DNA of 45,381 bases from Actinomycetaceae bacterium (GTDB lineage Bacteria; Actinomycetota; Actinomycetes; Actinomycetales; Actinomycetaceae), in NCBI GenBank assembly GCA_030524055.1, contig JAUNHH010000011.1, positions 36,451 through 81,831 on the forward strand. The letters run 5' to 3'. Position numbers and translations under genes: made by a program. Of this stretch, positions 1-7,904 are shown piece after piece. The notes under the pieces were generated by a model that saw nothing but the letters and a program-made list of their open reading frames with translations, was not told the DNA's origin and did no database searches. The stretch's first letter is position 1. Each line of letters starts with the position of its first letter.

Positions 1-142
1 CCGAAGGATCTGACCCCCAAGCTGACCACTCGCTCCTGTTACCAAGATCATTCCAATACTCCTATGGTTGTTGTCGATAACCACCCTGGCTACCCTGAAA
101 CATCCTCAAACCCAACAGAGGACCCCACAAGGAGGCACTTTC

Positions 143-574
143 ATGTCAGTGACGAACACTAATGTCACCATCACCGACAACGCCCACGCCGCAGAACTCG
201 AACCCTGCGGAAAAACCGAACACCCCGACTGCGGATTGCGTGACATCCTCGATCGAGTTGGCGACAAATGGTCAGTACTCGTCATTGTCGAACTGGTATC
301 TGGGCCACGACGCTTCCGACAACTCCACCGCGCACTTGACGGCATTTCCCAGCGCATGCTCACCCTCACGGTACGCAGGCTCGAACGAGACGGACTCATC
401 CTGCGCACCGTCTACCCAACAGTGCCCCCTCACGTTGACTACCGTCTCACCCCAATGGGAGCAAGCCTTACCCATCTGGTCAAAGCACTCGCCGACTGGT
501 CCCTCACCCACAAAGAAACAATCGCCAACGCCAGAGCCCACTACGACCAACGCCAACAAAACCAAGAACCATAA
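143..574 (+). CDS. HxlR-family winged-helix transcriptional regulator
   Basis: A 143-residue protein with the HxlR pattern: a cysteine-containing N-terminus (EPCGKTEHPDCGLRDIL), then GDKWSVLVIVEL, the recognition-helix region ISQRMLTLTVRRLERDGL and the wing YRLTPMG. HxlR proteins are cytoplasmic dimeric DNA-binding repressors or activators that often respond to reactive electrophiles and usually control a divergent oxidoreductase. Any such target would lie left of the window. The start at 143 is chosen over the upstream ATG at 68 because AAGGAGG lies 7 nt before it. The stop codon is directly followed by a dprA 3' remnant, so this gene occupies the place where dprA normally precedes xerC. Codons end mostly in C or A. 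The family call is firm; the target is unknown. Confidence 0.9.
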   Translation: MSVTNTNVTITDNAHAAELEPCGKTEHPDCGLRDILDRVGDKWSVLVIVELVSGPRRFRQLHRALDGISQRMLTLTVRRLERDGLILRTVYPTVPPHVDYRLTPMGASLTHLVKALADWSLTHKETIANARAHYDQRQQNQEP

Positions 575-648
575 TCCTTGGCGCCCTTGGCTACCTCGAA
601 TTGCGCGGCCTGATCCGCTCTGACGCCACCGGGTGGGCCAGACGCTAA
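575..648 (+). pseudogene. dprA: dprA 3' remnant (C-terminal winged-helix end)
   Basis: Frame 1 from 577 to the TAA at 646-648 reads LGALGYLELRGLIRSDATGW followed by ARR, which resembles the last residues of the DprA/Smf C-terminal winged helix. No start codon or RBS belongs to it, and upstream the same frame runs into the HxlR gene. In actinobacteria dprA commonly lies directly 5' of xerC, exactly this position. I infer that the HxlR gene displaced all but the last 24 or so codons. Whether a near-complete dprA lies to the left of the window cannot be seen. The identification rests on a short match plus synteny. Confidence 0.65.
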
Positions 649-706
649 AAACCGCACAGAACCAGCCTCTCGGCACCACCACCCCCAAGAAAACACCCAC
701 ACCCCG

Positions 707-712
707 TAGTCT
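707..712 (+). promoter_or_regulatory. -10 element TAGTCT of leaderless xerC
   Basis: TAGTCT lies exactly 6 nt before the xerC ATG at 719, so the predicted transcription start coincides with the start codon. GGAG at 713-716 is only 2 nt from the ATG, too close to act as a normal Shine-Dalgarno sequence. Confidence 0.5.
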
Positions 713-718
713 GGAGTA

Positions 719-1630
719 ATGAACCCCCGCCCACCACTACATGCCTGGCGCGACCACCTCACCCACGGCAAAGGCCTCGGCGAAAACAGCATCCGCTCCT
801 ACTGGACCGACCTCACCCAATGCTTCACCTTCCTCGGTCTTGACAACACCGCCACCGCCGCCGACATCACCCACGCCATGACCACCCGCAACCTCCGCGC
901 ATGGCTCGCCAACGCCGCCGAACATGGCGCCAGCCGATCCACCCTGTCCAGACGCACCTCCTCACTGCGCTCCTTCAGCAAATGGGCCCACGAAGAAGGA
1001 CACATCCCCCACGACGTCACCACCGCCCTCGTCACAGCACGACCAGACCAACGCCTCCCCGCAGTCGAAGGCGTAGACAACACCCGACACCTCCTCAACT
1101 ACCTCCACGAACAAACCCACGACAACAACCCCACCGCCATCCGCAACTGGGCCATGCTCGAAGTCCTCTACTCCGCCGCCATCCGCGTCTCCGAACTCGC
1201 CAACCTCGACACCACCTCCCTCGACCCAGCCACCGCCACACTCAGAATCCACGGCAAAGGCAATAAAGAACGCATCGTCCCCCTCGGAGACCCCGCCCTC
1301 GACGCCCTCCACCAATGGCTCGGCGCCCCACGCGGCGCACTCGCCCAAGCCGGCGAAAAAGCCCTCTTCGTCGGAGACAAAGGACGAAGAATCGACCCAC
1401 GCATTATCCGCACCATCGTCCACCGATCCTGCACACAAGCCGGAATCAAAGACCTCGCCCCACACGCCATCCGCCACAGCGCCGCCACCCACATGCTCCA
1501 AGGCGGCGCAGACCTACGCGCAGTCCAAGAACTCCTCGGACACGCCTCACTCCACACCACCCAGCGCTACACCCACGTCGACGCCGCCCGCCTCTCCGCC
1601 ATCTACCAACAAGCCCACCCCCGCGCATAA
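719..1630 (+). CDS. xerC: Tyrosine recombinase XerC
   Basis: A 303-residue tyrosine recombinase with an N-terminal SAM-like core-binding domain (about 1-100) and a C-terminal catalytic domain. The catalytic set is complete: R156 (AAIRVSEL), K180 (HGKGNKER), H249 and R252 (PHAIRHSAATH), H275 (LLGHAS) and nucleophile Y284 (TTQRYTHV). With XerD it resolves chromosome dimers at dif near the septum. Its place before rpsB matches actinobacterial xerC rather than a phage integrase, and there is no adjoining att site or phage gene. Third codon positions are almost entirely C or A, unlike the ribosomal genes downstream. Confidence 0.93.
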   Translation: MNPRPPLHAWRDHLTHGKGLGENSIRSYWTDLTQCFTFLGLDNTATAADITHAMTTRNLRAWLANAAEHGASRSTLSRRTSSLRSFSKWAHEEGHIPHDVTTALVTARPDQRLPAVEGVDNTRHLLNYLHEQTHDNNPTAIRNWAMLEVLYSAAIRVSELANLDTTSLDPATATLRIHGKGNKERIVPLGDPALDALHQWLGAPRGALAQAGEKALFVGDKGRRIDPRIIRTIVHRSCTQAGIKDLAPHAIRHSAATHMLQGGADLRAVQELLGHASLHTTQRYTHVDAARLSAIYQQAHPRA

Positions 1631-1640
1631 CCCCACCCAC

Positions 1641-2243
1641 CTACCCATCCCACGGCTTCAACACCACCCGCGACGACAAAAAACCCAAAGGATTCACATA
1701 GCTCTTCCGATCCACACGCACCCCCCAATGCAAACCACCCGGCACATGCCCAGGCAACACCACCCCCAACTCCTGCCCACGCACCACCCGATCCCCACGC
1801 CGAACACGAGGCGACACCGGCTCAAAAGTCGCACGCACCCCATCAATCTCCACCGACACCACCTCACGATCAGCCACCAACCCCGCATACACCACAACCC
1901 CATCAGCAGGAGAAACCACCACCGCACCCACAGGCACATCCAAATCCACCCCACGATGCCCACTCAACCACGGCTGATCAGGCGGATCAAAAGCACGACT
2001 CACCGCCACCGGCCCACCAGTTGGCCACGACCACGGACGCTGATCAGAAGAAACAGCGGCAACACGTGCAGCGCTCGCGGCTGGGCTGGTATTAGCCGAT
2101 AGCGCGGCGTCACTCCAGACCAGGCCAAGACACAGAGACATGATGGCGCCCATTAGTGCCCGCCAGAATAGAGAGCACCAGAAAGGCGTCTTCACCGAGG
2201 CAAGAAATAGGGGAGAAGGCTCTGGAGGTAGTGCAGATCTCAT
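1641..2243 (-). CDS. M23-family (lysostaphin/LytM-like) peptidase, secreted
   Basis: A reverse-strand protein of about 200 residues with a hydrophobic signal segment (ALMGAIMSLCLGLVWSDAA) and an M23 domain: GHRGVDLDVPVG carries the first zinc His and Asp, followed by SPADGVVVYAG and PGGLHWGVRVD. M23 proteins cleave or remodel peptidoglycan outside the membrane. The usual HxH third-ligand motif reads GLH here, so its first His is absent; this variant probably keeps the zinc but may have altered activity. The start is uncertain: 2243 is an ATG, and an ATG at 2309 and a GTG at 2195 are also possible. Downstream of about residue 60 nearly all codons end in G or T, while the N-terminal part has mixed usage. 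The gene is convergent with xerC. Confidence 0.8.
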   Translation of the reverse strand: MRSALPPEPSPLFLASVKTPFWCSLFWRALMGAIMSLCLGLVWSDAALSANTSPAASAARVAAVSSDQRPWSWPTGGPVAVSRAFDPPDQPWLSGHRGVDLDVPVGAVVVSPADGVVVYAGLVADREVVSVEIDGVRATFEPVSPRVRRGDRVVRGQELGVVLPGHVPGGLHWGVRVDRKSYVNPLGFLSSRVVLKPWDG

Positions 2244-2263
2244 CCCCCTACTGTCCACCAGCG

Positions 2264-2275
2264 CCCCGCCCTCGT
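2264..2275 (-). repeat. Dispersed 12-mer ACGAGGGCGGGG
   Basis: Exact copy on the reverse strand, just upstream of the preferred M23 start (or within its N-terminal codons if the longer form is used). One of 15 exact copies in the window. Confidence 0.85.
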
Positions 2276-2389
2276 AAATGGGAGAAAGAAGCACCTGTGG
2301 AAAGCGCATTTTCGACCTCAACCCAATTGTGGACGAGGACGGGGATGCGCTTCACATTCTGTAGGTTCTAAGCTGGCCAATATTTCCGC

Positions 2390-2395
2390 TAGACT
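2390..2395 (+). promoter_or_regulatory. Candidate -10 TAGACT for rpsB-tsf
   Basis: TAGACT fits the TANNNT pattern seen elsewhere in the window and would start transcription near 2402, just before a perfect hairpin, giving a leader of about 205 nt. No clear -35 element is visible. Confidence 0.35.
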
Positions 2396-2401
2396 TCCTG
2401 T

Positions 2402-2606
2402 GCACCTGCCCAGCAGGTGACTTCGCGTGCCATTTCCGCATACTCCGCTTTTAGGGCGGCACGGGTGCGGGGCAAATCCGGCAATGGTCCCCACGTGGGC
2501 GCCGGAATGTTATGGCACCAGGCCCTTTAGTGCCACTAAAGGGAAGAACCGAATCCGGGCTCTATGAGCCCATATATACCCGCACCCTGCGGGGAAAGGA
2601 TGAGCC
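2402..2606 (+). promoter_or_regulatory. Structured rpsB 5' leader
   Basis: The non-coding stretch before rpsB holds three perfect hairpins: CACCTGC/GCAGGTG at 2403-2419 (loop CCA), CCCTTTAGT/ACTAAAGGG at 2523-2543 (loop GCC) and CCCGCA/TGCGGG at 2579-2593 (loop CCC). The last ends directly before the ribosome-binding purines GGAAAGG. In other bacteria S2 represses rpsB-tsf through the mRNA leader; a similar role here is inferred from position and structure only. Confidence 0.45.
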
Positions 2607-3542
2607 ATGGCAGTCGTTACCATGCGCCAGCTGTTGGAATCTGGCGTCCACTTTGGACACCAAACCCGCCGGTGGAACCCGAAGATGAAGCGCTTTATTC
2701 TCACCGAGCGCAATGGCATCTACATTATCGACCTCCAGCAGACCATTGCTGATATTGATATCGCCTATGACTTCGTAAAAGAAACCGTTGCCCATGGTGG
2801 CACCATTCTTTTCGTGGGCACCAAGAAGCAGGCTCAGGCAGCTGTCGCCGAGCAGGCCTCCCGCGTGGGAATGCCCTATGTCAACCACCGTTGGCTCGGC
2901 GGTATGCTCACCAACTTCAACACTGTTGCCAAGCGTCTTCAGCGCCTGAAGGAACTTGAGCAGATTGACTTCGACGATGTTGCCGCCTCTGGCCACACTA
3001 AGAAGGAATTGCTCATGATGCGTCGTGAGCTCGACAAGCTTGACCGCACCCTGGGTGGCATCCGCGATATGTCTAAGGTTCCTTCCGCCGTGTGGATTGT
3101 GGACCCCAAGAAGGAACACCTCGCTGTTTCTGAAGCACGCAAGCTCAATATTCCGATTGTGGCCATCCTTGATACCAATGCGGATCCGGATGAAGTTGAC
3201 TACCGTATTCCCGGCAATGACGACGCCATCCGCGCTGTCGAATTGCTGACCCGCGTGGTTGCCGAAGCTGTGGCCGAAGGTCTGCTGTCCCGCTCGGCTC
3301 CCCGTAAGTCCGGCCAGGACGATGCTCCCGCGGCCGAGCCTTTGGCCGAATGGGAACGCGAACTCCTTGAAGGCACTGACAACGCTGCTGCTGAAGAGCC
3401 CGCAAAGGCAGAAGCCCCCAAGGAAGAAGCGGCAAAGGACGAGGCCGAAGCTCCTGCCAAGGAAGAAGCACCCGCCGCGCAAGAGGCAGAAAAAGCTGAG
3501 TCAGCTGACGTTGCTGAAGCAGATGCCGAAAAACAGGACTGA
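2607..3542 (+). CDS. rpsB: 30S ribosomal protein S2
   Basis: A 311-residue S2. The core (about 1-235) begins with [20 protein letters not shown] and contains [31 protein letters not shown] and [13 protein letters not shown]. The C-terminal 70 or so residues form an Ala/Glu/Lys-rich, acidic low-complexity tail common in actinobacterial S2 and probably disordered. S2 sits on the 30S subunit near the mRNA exit and is needed for S1 binding where S1 is present. A GGAAAGG ribosome-binding site precedes the ATG. It forms the usual rpsB-tsf unit, with tsf starting 30 nt downstream. Confidence 0.98.
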   Translation: MAVVTMRQLLESGVHFGHQTRRWNPKMKRFILTERNGIYIIDLQQTIADIDIAYDFVKETVAHGGTILFVGTKKQAQAAVAEQASRVGMPYVNHRWLGGMLTNFNTVAKRLQRLKELEQIDFDDVAASGHTKKELLMMRRELDKLDRTLGGIRDMSKVPSAVWIVDPKKEHLAVSEARKLNIPIVAILDTNADPDEVDYRIPGNDDAIRAVELLTRVVAEAVAEGLLSRSAPRKSGQDDAPAAEPLAEWERELLEGTDNAAAEEPAKAEAPKEEAAKDEAEAPAKEEAPAAQEAEKAESADVAEADAEKQD

Positions 3543-3572
3543 GTAGGGATTAGTTAAGAGAGGAAATGCCAC

Positions 3573-4400
3573 ATGGCGAATTTTACCGCTGCTGATGTGA
3601 AGGCTCTGCGCGAGCAGACCGGCGCCGGAATGATGGATGTCAAGAAGGCACTGACCGAGGCCGATGGCGACGCCGAAAAGGCTCTAGAAATTATCCGCCT
3701 CAAGGGGTTGAAGTCCCTGTCCAAGCGTGAAGGCCGTCAGGCTTCCGCTGGTCTTCTGGCTGCTCGTGTCGAGGGCGGGGTTGGCGTCCTCGTTGAGGTC
3801 AACTCTGAAACTGACTTCGTTGCCAAGAACGAGAAATTCATCGATTTCGCTGGACGCATTCTGGACGCAGCTGTTGCTTCCGGTGCTGCCGATCTTGAGG
3901 CCCTTCTGGCTGCTCCGCTGGGCGAGAGCACCGTTCAGGACTCCCTCAACGAAATGGCCGCTGTTATTGGCGAAAAGCTGGAAGTGCGTCGCGTTGTGCG
4001 CGTTGAGGGCGACAATGTTGACCTCTACCTGCACCAGACCAGCCCCGACCTGCCCCCGCAGGTGGGTGTCTTCGTCGTGACGGACGCTGCTGGCGCCCCC
4101 ATTGCCCGCGACATCGCTATGCACGTTGCGGCCTACAACCCCGCCTACCTGGACCGCGATTCCATCCCTGCTGATGTGCTGGAGAAGGAACGCGCCACCC
4201 TGGAGAAGATCACCCTTGAGGAAGGAAAGCCCGAGGCTATCGTTCCCAAGATCGTTCAGGGTCGTCTGGAAGGCTTCTTCAAGGAGCAGTGCCTGATTGA
4301 TCAGGCATACGCCAAGGAGCCCAGCAAGTCCGTTGGACAGATTCTGTCCGAGGCCGGTGCTGTGGTGACCAATTACGTGCGTGTGCACGTTGGCGCCTGA
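3573..4400 (+). CDS. tsf: Elongation factor Ts
   Basis: A 275-residue EF-Ts, the guanine-nucleotide exchange factor that regenerates EF-Tu-GTP. The N-terminal UBA-like domain carries the signature LREQTGAGMMDVKKAL, followed by KGLKSLSKREGRQASAG and the core repeat ETDFVAKNEKF. The length is normal for the high-GC Gram-positive type. A GAGAGGAAA ribosome-binding site precedes ATG 3573. The gene follows rpsB and is followed by a strong hairpin. An 11/12 copy of the dispersed 12-mer (TCGAGGGCGGGG, 3769-3780) lies in the gene and encodes part of VEGGVG. Confidence 0.98.
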   Translation: MANFTAADVKALREQTGAGMMDVKKALTEADGDAEKALEIIRLKGLKSLSKREGRQASAGLLAARVEGGVGVLVEVNSETDFVAKNEKFIDFAGRILDAAVASGAADLEALLAAPLGESTVQDSLNEMAAVIGEKLEVRRVVRVEGDNVDLYLHQTSPDLPPQVGVFVVTDAAGAPIARDIAMHVAAYNPAYLDRDSIPADVLEKERATLEKITLEEGKPEAIVPKIVQGRLEGFFKEQCLIDQAYAKEPSKSVGQILSEAGAVVTNYVRVHVGA

Positions 4401-4412
4401 CATTGTGATCGT

Positions 4413-4436
4413 GGCCCCGCCCAGATGGGCGGGGCC
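4413..4436 (+). terminator. Hairpin after tsf
   Basis: A perfect 10-bp GC stem, GGCCCCGCCC/GGGCGGGGCC, with a 4-nt loop directly after tsf. No U tract follows, so it may be only a partial terminator or processing site before pyrH. Confidence 0.6.
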
Positions 4437-4472
4437 ATCGTATAACCCTGACCTGCTGCGAGGAGGATCCTT

Positions 4473-5210
4473 ATGACGTTGCCCCGACGTGTTCTACTTA
4501 AACTCTCTGGAGAGGCCTTTGGCGGCGGAGCCGTTGGCCTTGACCCCGTTGTTGTCCGCGATATTGCCCAGCAGATCGCGCAGGCAGTTCACCAGGGCGT
4601 CCAGGTGGCCGTTGTTGTTGGTGGCGGCAACTTTTTCCGCGGGGCAGAACTGTCCCGCTCAGGGTTAGACCGCTCGCGCGCAGACTATATGGGCATGTTG
4701 GGTACTGTTATGAATGCCCTCGCCCTGCAGGACTTTATTGAGCAGGCTGGCGTGCCTGCTCGTGTGCAAAGTGCTATTGCTATGCAGCAAGTCGCTGAAC
4801 CGTATATTCCGCTGCGAGCCATTCGACATATGGAAAAAGGCCGGGTCGTCATCTTTGGTGCTGGCGCCGGAATGCCCTATTTCTCGACGGATACAGTGTC
4901 GGCTCAGCGGGCTTTGGAAACTCATTGCGATGAGCTTCTGGTAGCAAAAAATGGTGTAGATGGGGTTTACGATGCGGATCCGCGCATTAACCCCGAGGCA
5001 CGCAAATTGGATTTTGTGTCCTATACAGATGCTTTGGCCCAGGGCCTTAAAGTGGTGGATACCGCCGCATTTGCCCTGTGTCAAGATAATGGTTTGACAA
5101 TGCGCGTCTTTGGGATGGCTGAACCTGGCCATGTCACGGCGGCCCTTTGCGGCGAAAGAATCGGTACGCTTGTCTCTGCCGAGAACCACGAGTCACAGGA
5201 GCAAAAGTGA
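4473..5210 (+). CDS. pyrH: Uridylate kinase (UMP kinase)
   Basis: A 245-residue bacterial UMP kinase of the amino-acid kinase fold. It phosphorylates UMP to UDP in cytoplasmic pyrimidine nucleotide synthesis and acts as a GTP-activated, UTP-inhibited hexamer. Motifs seen: [13 protein letters not shown] at the N-terminus, [40 protein letters not shown] and [20 protein letters not shown] ribosome-binding site precedes the ATG. The stop overlaps the GTG of frr (GTGA), so the two are translationally coupled. Confidence 0.97.
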   Translation: MTLPRRVLLKLSGEAFGGGAVGLDPVVVRDIAQQIAQAVHQGVQVAVVVGGGNFFRGAELSRSGLDRSRADYMGMLGTVMNALALQDFIEQAGVPARVQSAIAMQQVAEPYIPLRAIRHMEKGRVVIFGAGAGMPYFSTDTVSAQRALETHCDELLVAKNGVDGVYDADPRINPEARKLDFVSYTDALAQGLKVVDTAAFALCQDNGLTMRVFGMAEPGHVTAALCGERIGTLVSAENHESQEQK

Positions 5211-5764
5211 TCGACGACATCTTATTAGAAGCCGAAGAGAAAATGGACCGGGCAGTCCAGGTCGCCCAAGGCGAGTTTGGAAATATCCGAACTGGCCGCG
5301 CCAACTCTGCCATGTTCGAGCAGCTTTTGGTTGACTACTACGGTGCCCCAACCCCCATGCAACAACTGGCTTCCTTCCAAATCCCAGAAGCACGCACAGT
5401 ATTGATCTCTCCTTTTGATCGCACTGCGACCCAAGAAATCATTCGCACTCTGCGCGAATCAGATCTGGGCGTCAACCCTACCGATGACGGCAATGTTGTC
5501 CGCGTTTCTCTGCCAGCACTCACTGAAGAGCGCCGCAAGGAGTACGTCAAGCAAGCGAAAACCAAGGCAGAAGATGCCCGCGTGGCTGTGCGCGCAGTGC
5601 GCCGCAAAGCCAAGGAATCGCTTGATCGCCTGAAGAAAGATGGCGAGGTCGGAGAAGACGAGGTCGATCGCGCAGAAAAGTCCCTGGAAGCAACCACCAA
5701 GAGCCACGTTGAGAAGATTGATCAACTCCTCGCCACCAAGGAGAGCGAGCTTTTGACCATCTAA
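5207..5764 (+). CDS. frr: Ribosome recycling factor
   Basis: A 185-residue RRF, which with EF-G splits post-termination ribosomes. Family features: [19 protein letters not shown], then PMQQLASF and, near the end of domain [19 protein letters not shown], followed by the long helical bundle with [20 protein letters not shown]. The GTG at 5207 is chosen because it overlaps the pyrH stop as GTGA, is preceded by AGGAG, and gives the normal RRF length; a longer frame back to 5147 would add an unrelated tail. Its TAA shares one base with the cdsA ATG. Confidence 0.97.
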   Translation: MIDDILLEAEEKMDRAVQVAQGEFGNIRTGRANSAMFEQLLVDYYGAPTPMQQLASFQIPEARTVLISPFDRTATQEIIRTLRESDLGVNPTDDGNVVRVSLPALTEERRKEYVKQAKTKAEDARVAVRAVRRKAKESLDRLKKDGEVGEDEVDRAEKSLEATTKSHVEKIDQLLATKESELLTI

Positions 5765-6657
5765 TGGCATCGCGTTCTCTTTTTACCGGGCTGCGGGATA
5801 TCTTTTCGCCCCAGCCCACCCAAGAACGTCCCCCAGCCCCAACAGGAGCTGGGGGAAGAGACCTTCCAGCGGCAGTCATTACCGCCATTGCCCTGGTTGT
5901 TCTTGTGGTCCTCGGCCTGGCCTTTGCCCCAACCATTGTTGTGGTCCTTGTTGCCGCTTTAGCGCTGAGTGCGACATGGGAAATAGCAGGAGCCCTCGCC
6001 AGGGTCGGTATCCGTATTGCTGTCCCACCGCTGTATGTGGGCGCATTAGGGATGCTGACATGTGCGTGGACTCTTGGCGCCGAAGCCCTAATGGCTGCCC
6101 TCCTGATGACCTTTTTTGCCGTCCTCGCCTGGGTGCTTTTAGGGGATCGTGATCGCCCTCGTGGAGTAGAAGCGACGGCGTCAATATTCGTCGCTGTCTA
6201 CGTGTCTTTTCTTGCCTCCTTTGTGCCCCTCATGCTGCGTGATGCCCCCACGCCATGGGTGCTGATTGTGCACGTCATTGTGACGGCCACTAATGACACG
6301 GGCGGCTGGTTGGCCGGCTCACTTTTTGGGCGCCACCCGATGGCGCCGCGCCTCTCACCTAAGAAATCCTGGGAAGGCTTTATTGGCTCGGTTCTTACCT
6401 GTATCGCTATGGCGATTCCGGCCTTTATGCTGCTGGGTGCCCAGTGGTGGTGGGGTCTAATTGCGGGGGTTCTCACTGCCATCGTGGGTACCTTGGGAGA
6501 CCTCACAGAATCCCTGATAAAACGCGAAGTGGGTCTGAAGGATATGTCGAATCTTTTGCCCGGCCATGGAGGTATTCTTGACCGAGTTGATGCCCAACTA
6601 TTAACCGCCCCACTGTTCTATTTTCTTTTCATCCTTGCACTCGGAGGACCTCAGTGA
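5764..6657 (+). CDS. cdsA: Phosphatidate cytidylyltransferase
   Basis: A 297-residue polytopic membrane enzyme that makes CDP-diacylglycerol from phosphatidic acid and CTP, the entry point to anionic phospholipids. Many hydrophobic segments are visible, for example VITAIALVVLVVLGLAFAP and LLMTFFAVLAWVLLGD. The C-terminal CDP-DAG synthase signature is present around DTGGWLAGSLFGRHPMAPRL, SPKKSWEGFIGS, GDLTESLIKREVGLKD and LPGHGGILDRVDA. The start overlaps the frr stop by one base and the stop overlaps rlmN as GTGA. Confidence 0.95.
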   Translation: MASRSLFTGLRDIFSPQPTQERPPAPTGAGGRDLPAAVITAIALVVLVVLGLAFAPTIVVVLVAALALSATWEIAGALARVGIRIAVPPLYVGALGMLTCAWTLGAEALMAALLMTFFAVLAWVLLGDRDRPRGVEATASIFVAVYVSFLASFVPLMLRDAPTPWVLIVHVIVTATNDTGGWLAGSLFGRHPMAPRLSPKKSWEGFIGSVLTCIAMAIPAFMLLGAQWWWGLIAGVLTAIVGTLGDLTESLIKREVGLKDMSNLLPGHGGILDRVDAQLLTAPLFYFLFILALGGPQ

Positions 6658-7904
6658 CTGTGTCGCGTACCGCTCGCCGGGAAGTGCGCCCTACCGACCA
6701 ATTGCCGGAAGGGGCAACCACTCCTGATGCACGCCCAGTGGTCTCCTTTACTGCCAAGCGGCGCGGAAAGGCTCCCGCGCATTTAGTGGATTTTGACAGC
6801 GCGACCCGACGTGCCATGACAAAAGAAATCGGTCTGCCTGCATTCCGTGCGGACCAATTATCCCGGCACTATTTCGATCATTACATTGCCGATCCGGAAG
6901 CAATGACAGATATTCCGGCTTCCGCAGCAGAAGTGATTTCCGAAAAGCTTTTCCCCGCCCTCGTTACTGAAGTCATGGCCCTGCGTGCAGACCAAGGTAA
7001 GACGATTAAACACCTCTGGGAACTTTATGATGGGGCCCGCGTTGAATCAGTTTTAATGCGTTACCCTGGGCGCACAACATTATGTGTTTCTTCCCAAGCA
7101 GGATGCGGAATGGCATGTCCTTTCTGTGCTACCGGACAAATGGGATTAACTCGTAATCTCTCCACCGCAGAAATTATCGATCAAGTTCGTCGCGCCCACC
7201 TGTCATGCGTTAATGGTGAACTTGATGGTGGCCCCACGAGACTGTCGAATATTGTCTTTATGGGAATGGGTGAGCCTTTAGCGAATTGGCCCGCATTAGT
7301 GGGCGCATTACATCGCCTCACCCAACCGTCCCCAGAAGGTTTTGGAATGTCAGCGCGTGGAATTACCGTCTCCACAGTTGGCTTAGTTCCTGGAATCGAG
7401 AAACTTGCGGCTCCTGGCTTACCTGTCACATTAGCTGTGTCACTCCATGCCCCTGATGACGATTTACGCGATGAATTAATTCCCATTAATTCCCGCTGGA
7501 AAGTTGGGGAACTTCTTGATGCTGCTCGGCAGTATTTCCTTTCTTCAGGGCGACGAGTCTCCATTGAATATGCCCTGATTAAGGATATGAATGACCAAGC
7601 ATGGAGGGCACAACTTCTCGCCGATGAATTAAATCGTCGAGGACATGGATGGGTTCATGTTAATCCGATTCCGTTAAACCCAACGCCGGGTTCTATTTGG
7701 ACTGCCTCTACGCAGCATGCACAAAATGAATTCGTTTCTACCCTGCGCGCTAACGGCATTTCTACGACGATTCGCGATACCCGTGGATCAGATATTGATG
7801 GTGCGTGCGGGCAATTAGCCACTGCAGTTAAAGAGGGACGTCGTCGTCCTTTACCTCACCCGACCGCCCCGTCCCGGGGTTCGAGTTCCAAGGAGGACAC
7901 ATGA
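6654..7904 (+). CDS. rlmN: 23S rRNA (A2503-C2)/tRNA (A37-C2) methyltransferase RlmN
   Basis: A 416-residue radical SAM methyltransferase. The cluster cysteines are C151, C155 and C158 (CGMACPFC), preceded by CVSSQAG; the FMGMGEPL motif follows; and the methyl-carrying C-terminal Cys is C385 in IDGACGQLA. The enzyme methylates A2503 of 23S rRNA and A37 of some tRNAs. It is longer than the Escherichia coli protein because of a basic N-terminal extension of about 45 residues. GTG 6654 overlaps the cdsA stop and follows GGAGGACC. The stop overlaps the ATG of the next gene. Confidence 0.96.
   Translation: MTVSRTARREVRPTDQLPEGATTPDARPVVSFTAKRRGKAPAHLVDFDSATRRAMTKEIGLPAFRADQLSRHYFDHYIADPEAMTDIPASAAEVISEKLFPALVTEVMALRADQGKTIKHLWELYDGARVESVLMRYPGRTTLCVSSQAGCGMACPFCATGQMGLTRNLSTAEIIDQVRRAHLSCVNGELDGGPTRLSNIVFMGMGEPLANWPALVGALHRLTQPSPEGFGMSARGITVSTVGLVPGIEKLAAPGLPVTLAVSLHAPDDDLRDELIPINSRWKVGELLDAARQYFLSSGRRVSIEYALIKDMNDQAWRAQLLADELNRRGHGWVHVNPIPLNPTPGSIWTASTQHAQNEFVSTLRANGISTTIRDTRGSDIDGACGQLATAVKEGRRRPLPHPTAPSRGSSSKEDT

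Noticed and set aside
719-1630. xerC as the integrase of a mobile element
   Set aside because: Its place before rpsB is the standard chromosomal location, it keeps the XerC architecture, and no att repeats or phage genes are near.
2562-3482. A 306-residue open frame on the - strand opposite rpsB
   Set aside because: It is the complement of a highly conserved ribosomal protein gene, with no ribosome-binding site or recognisable domain.
3684-4403. A 239-residue open frame on the - strand opposite tsf
   Set aside because: Shadow of the tsf coding sequence; no family similarity.
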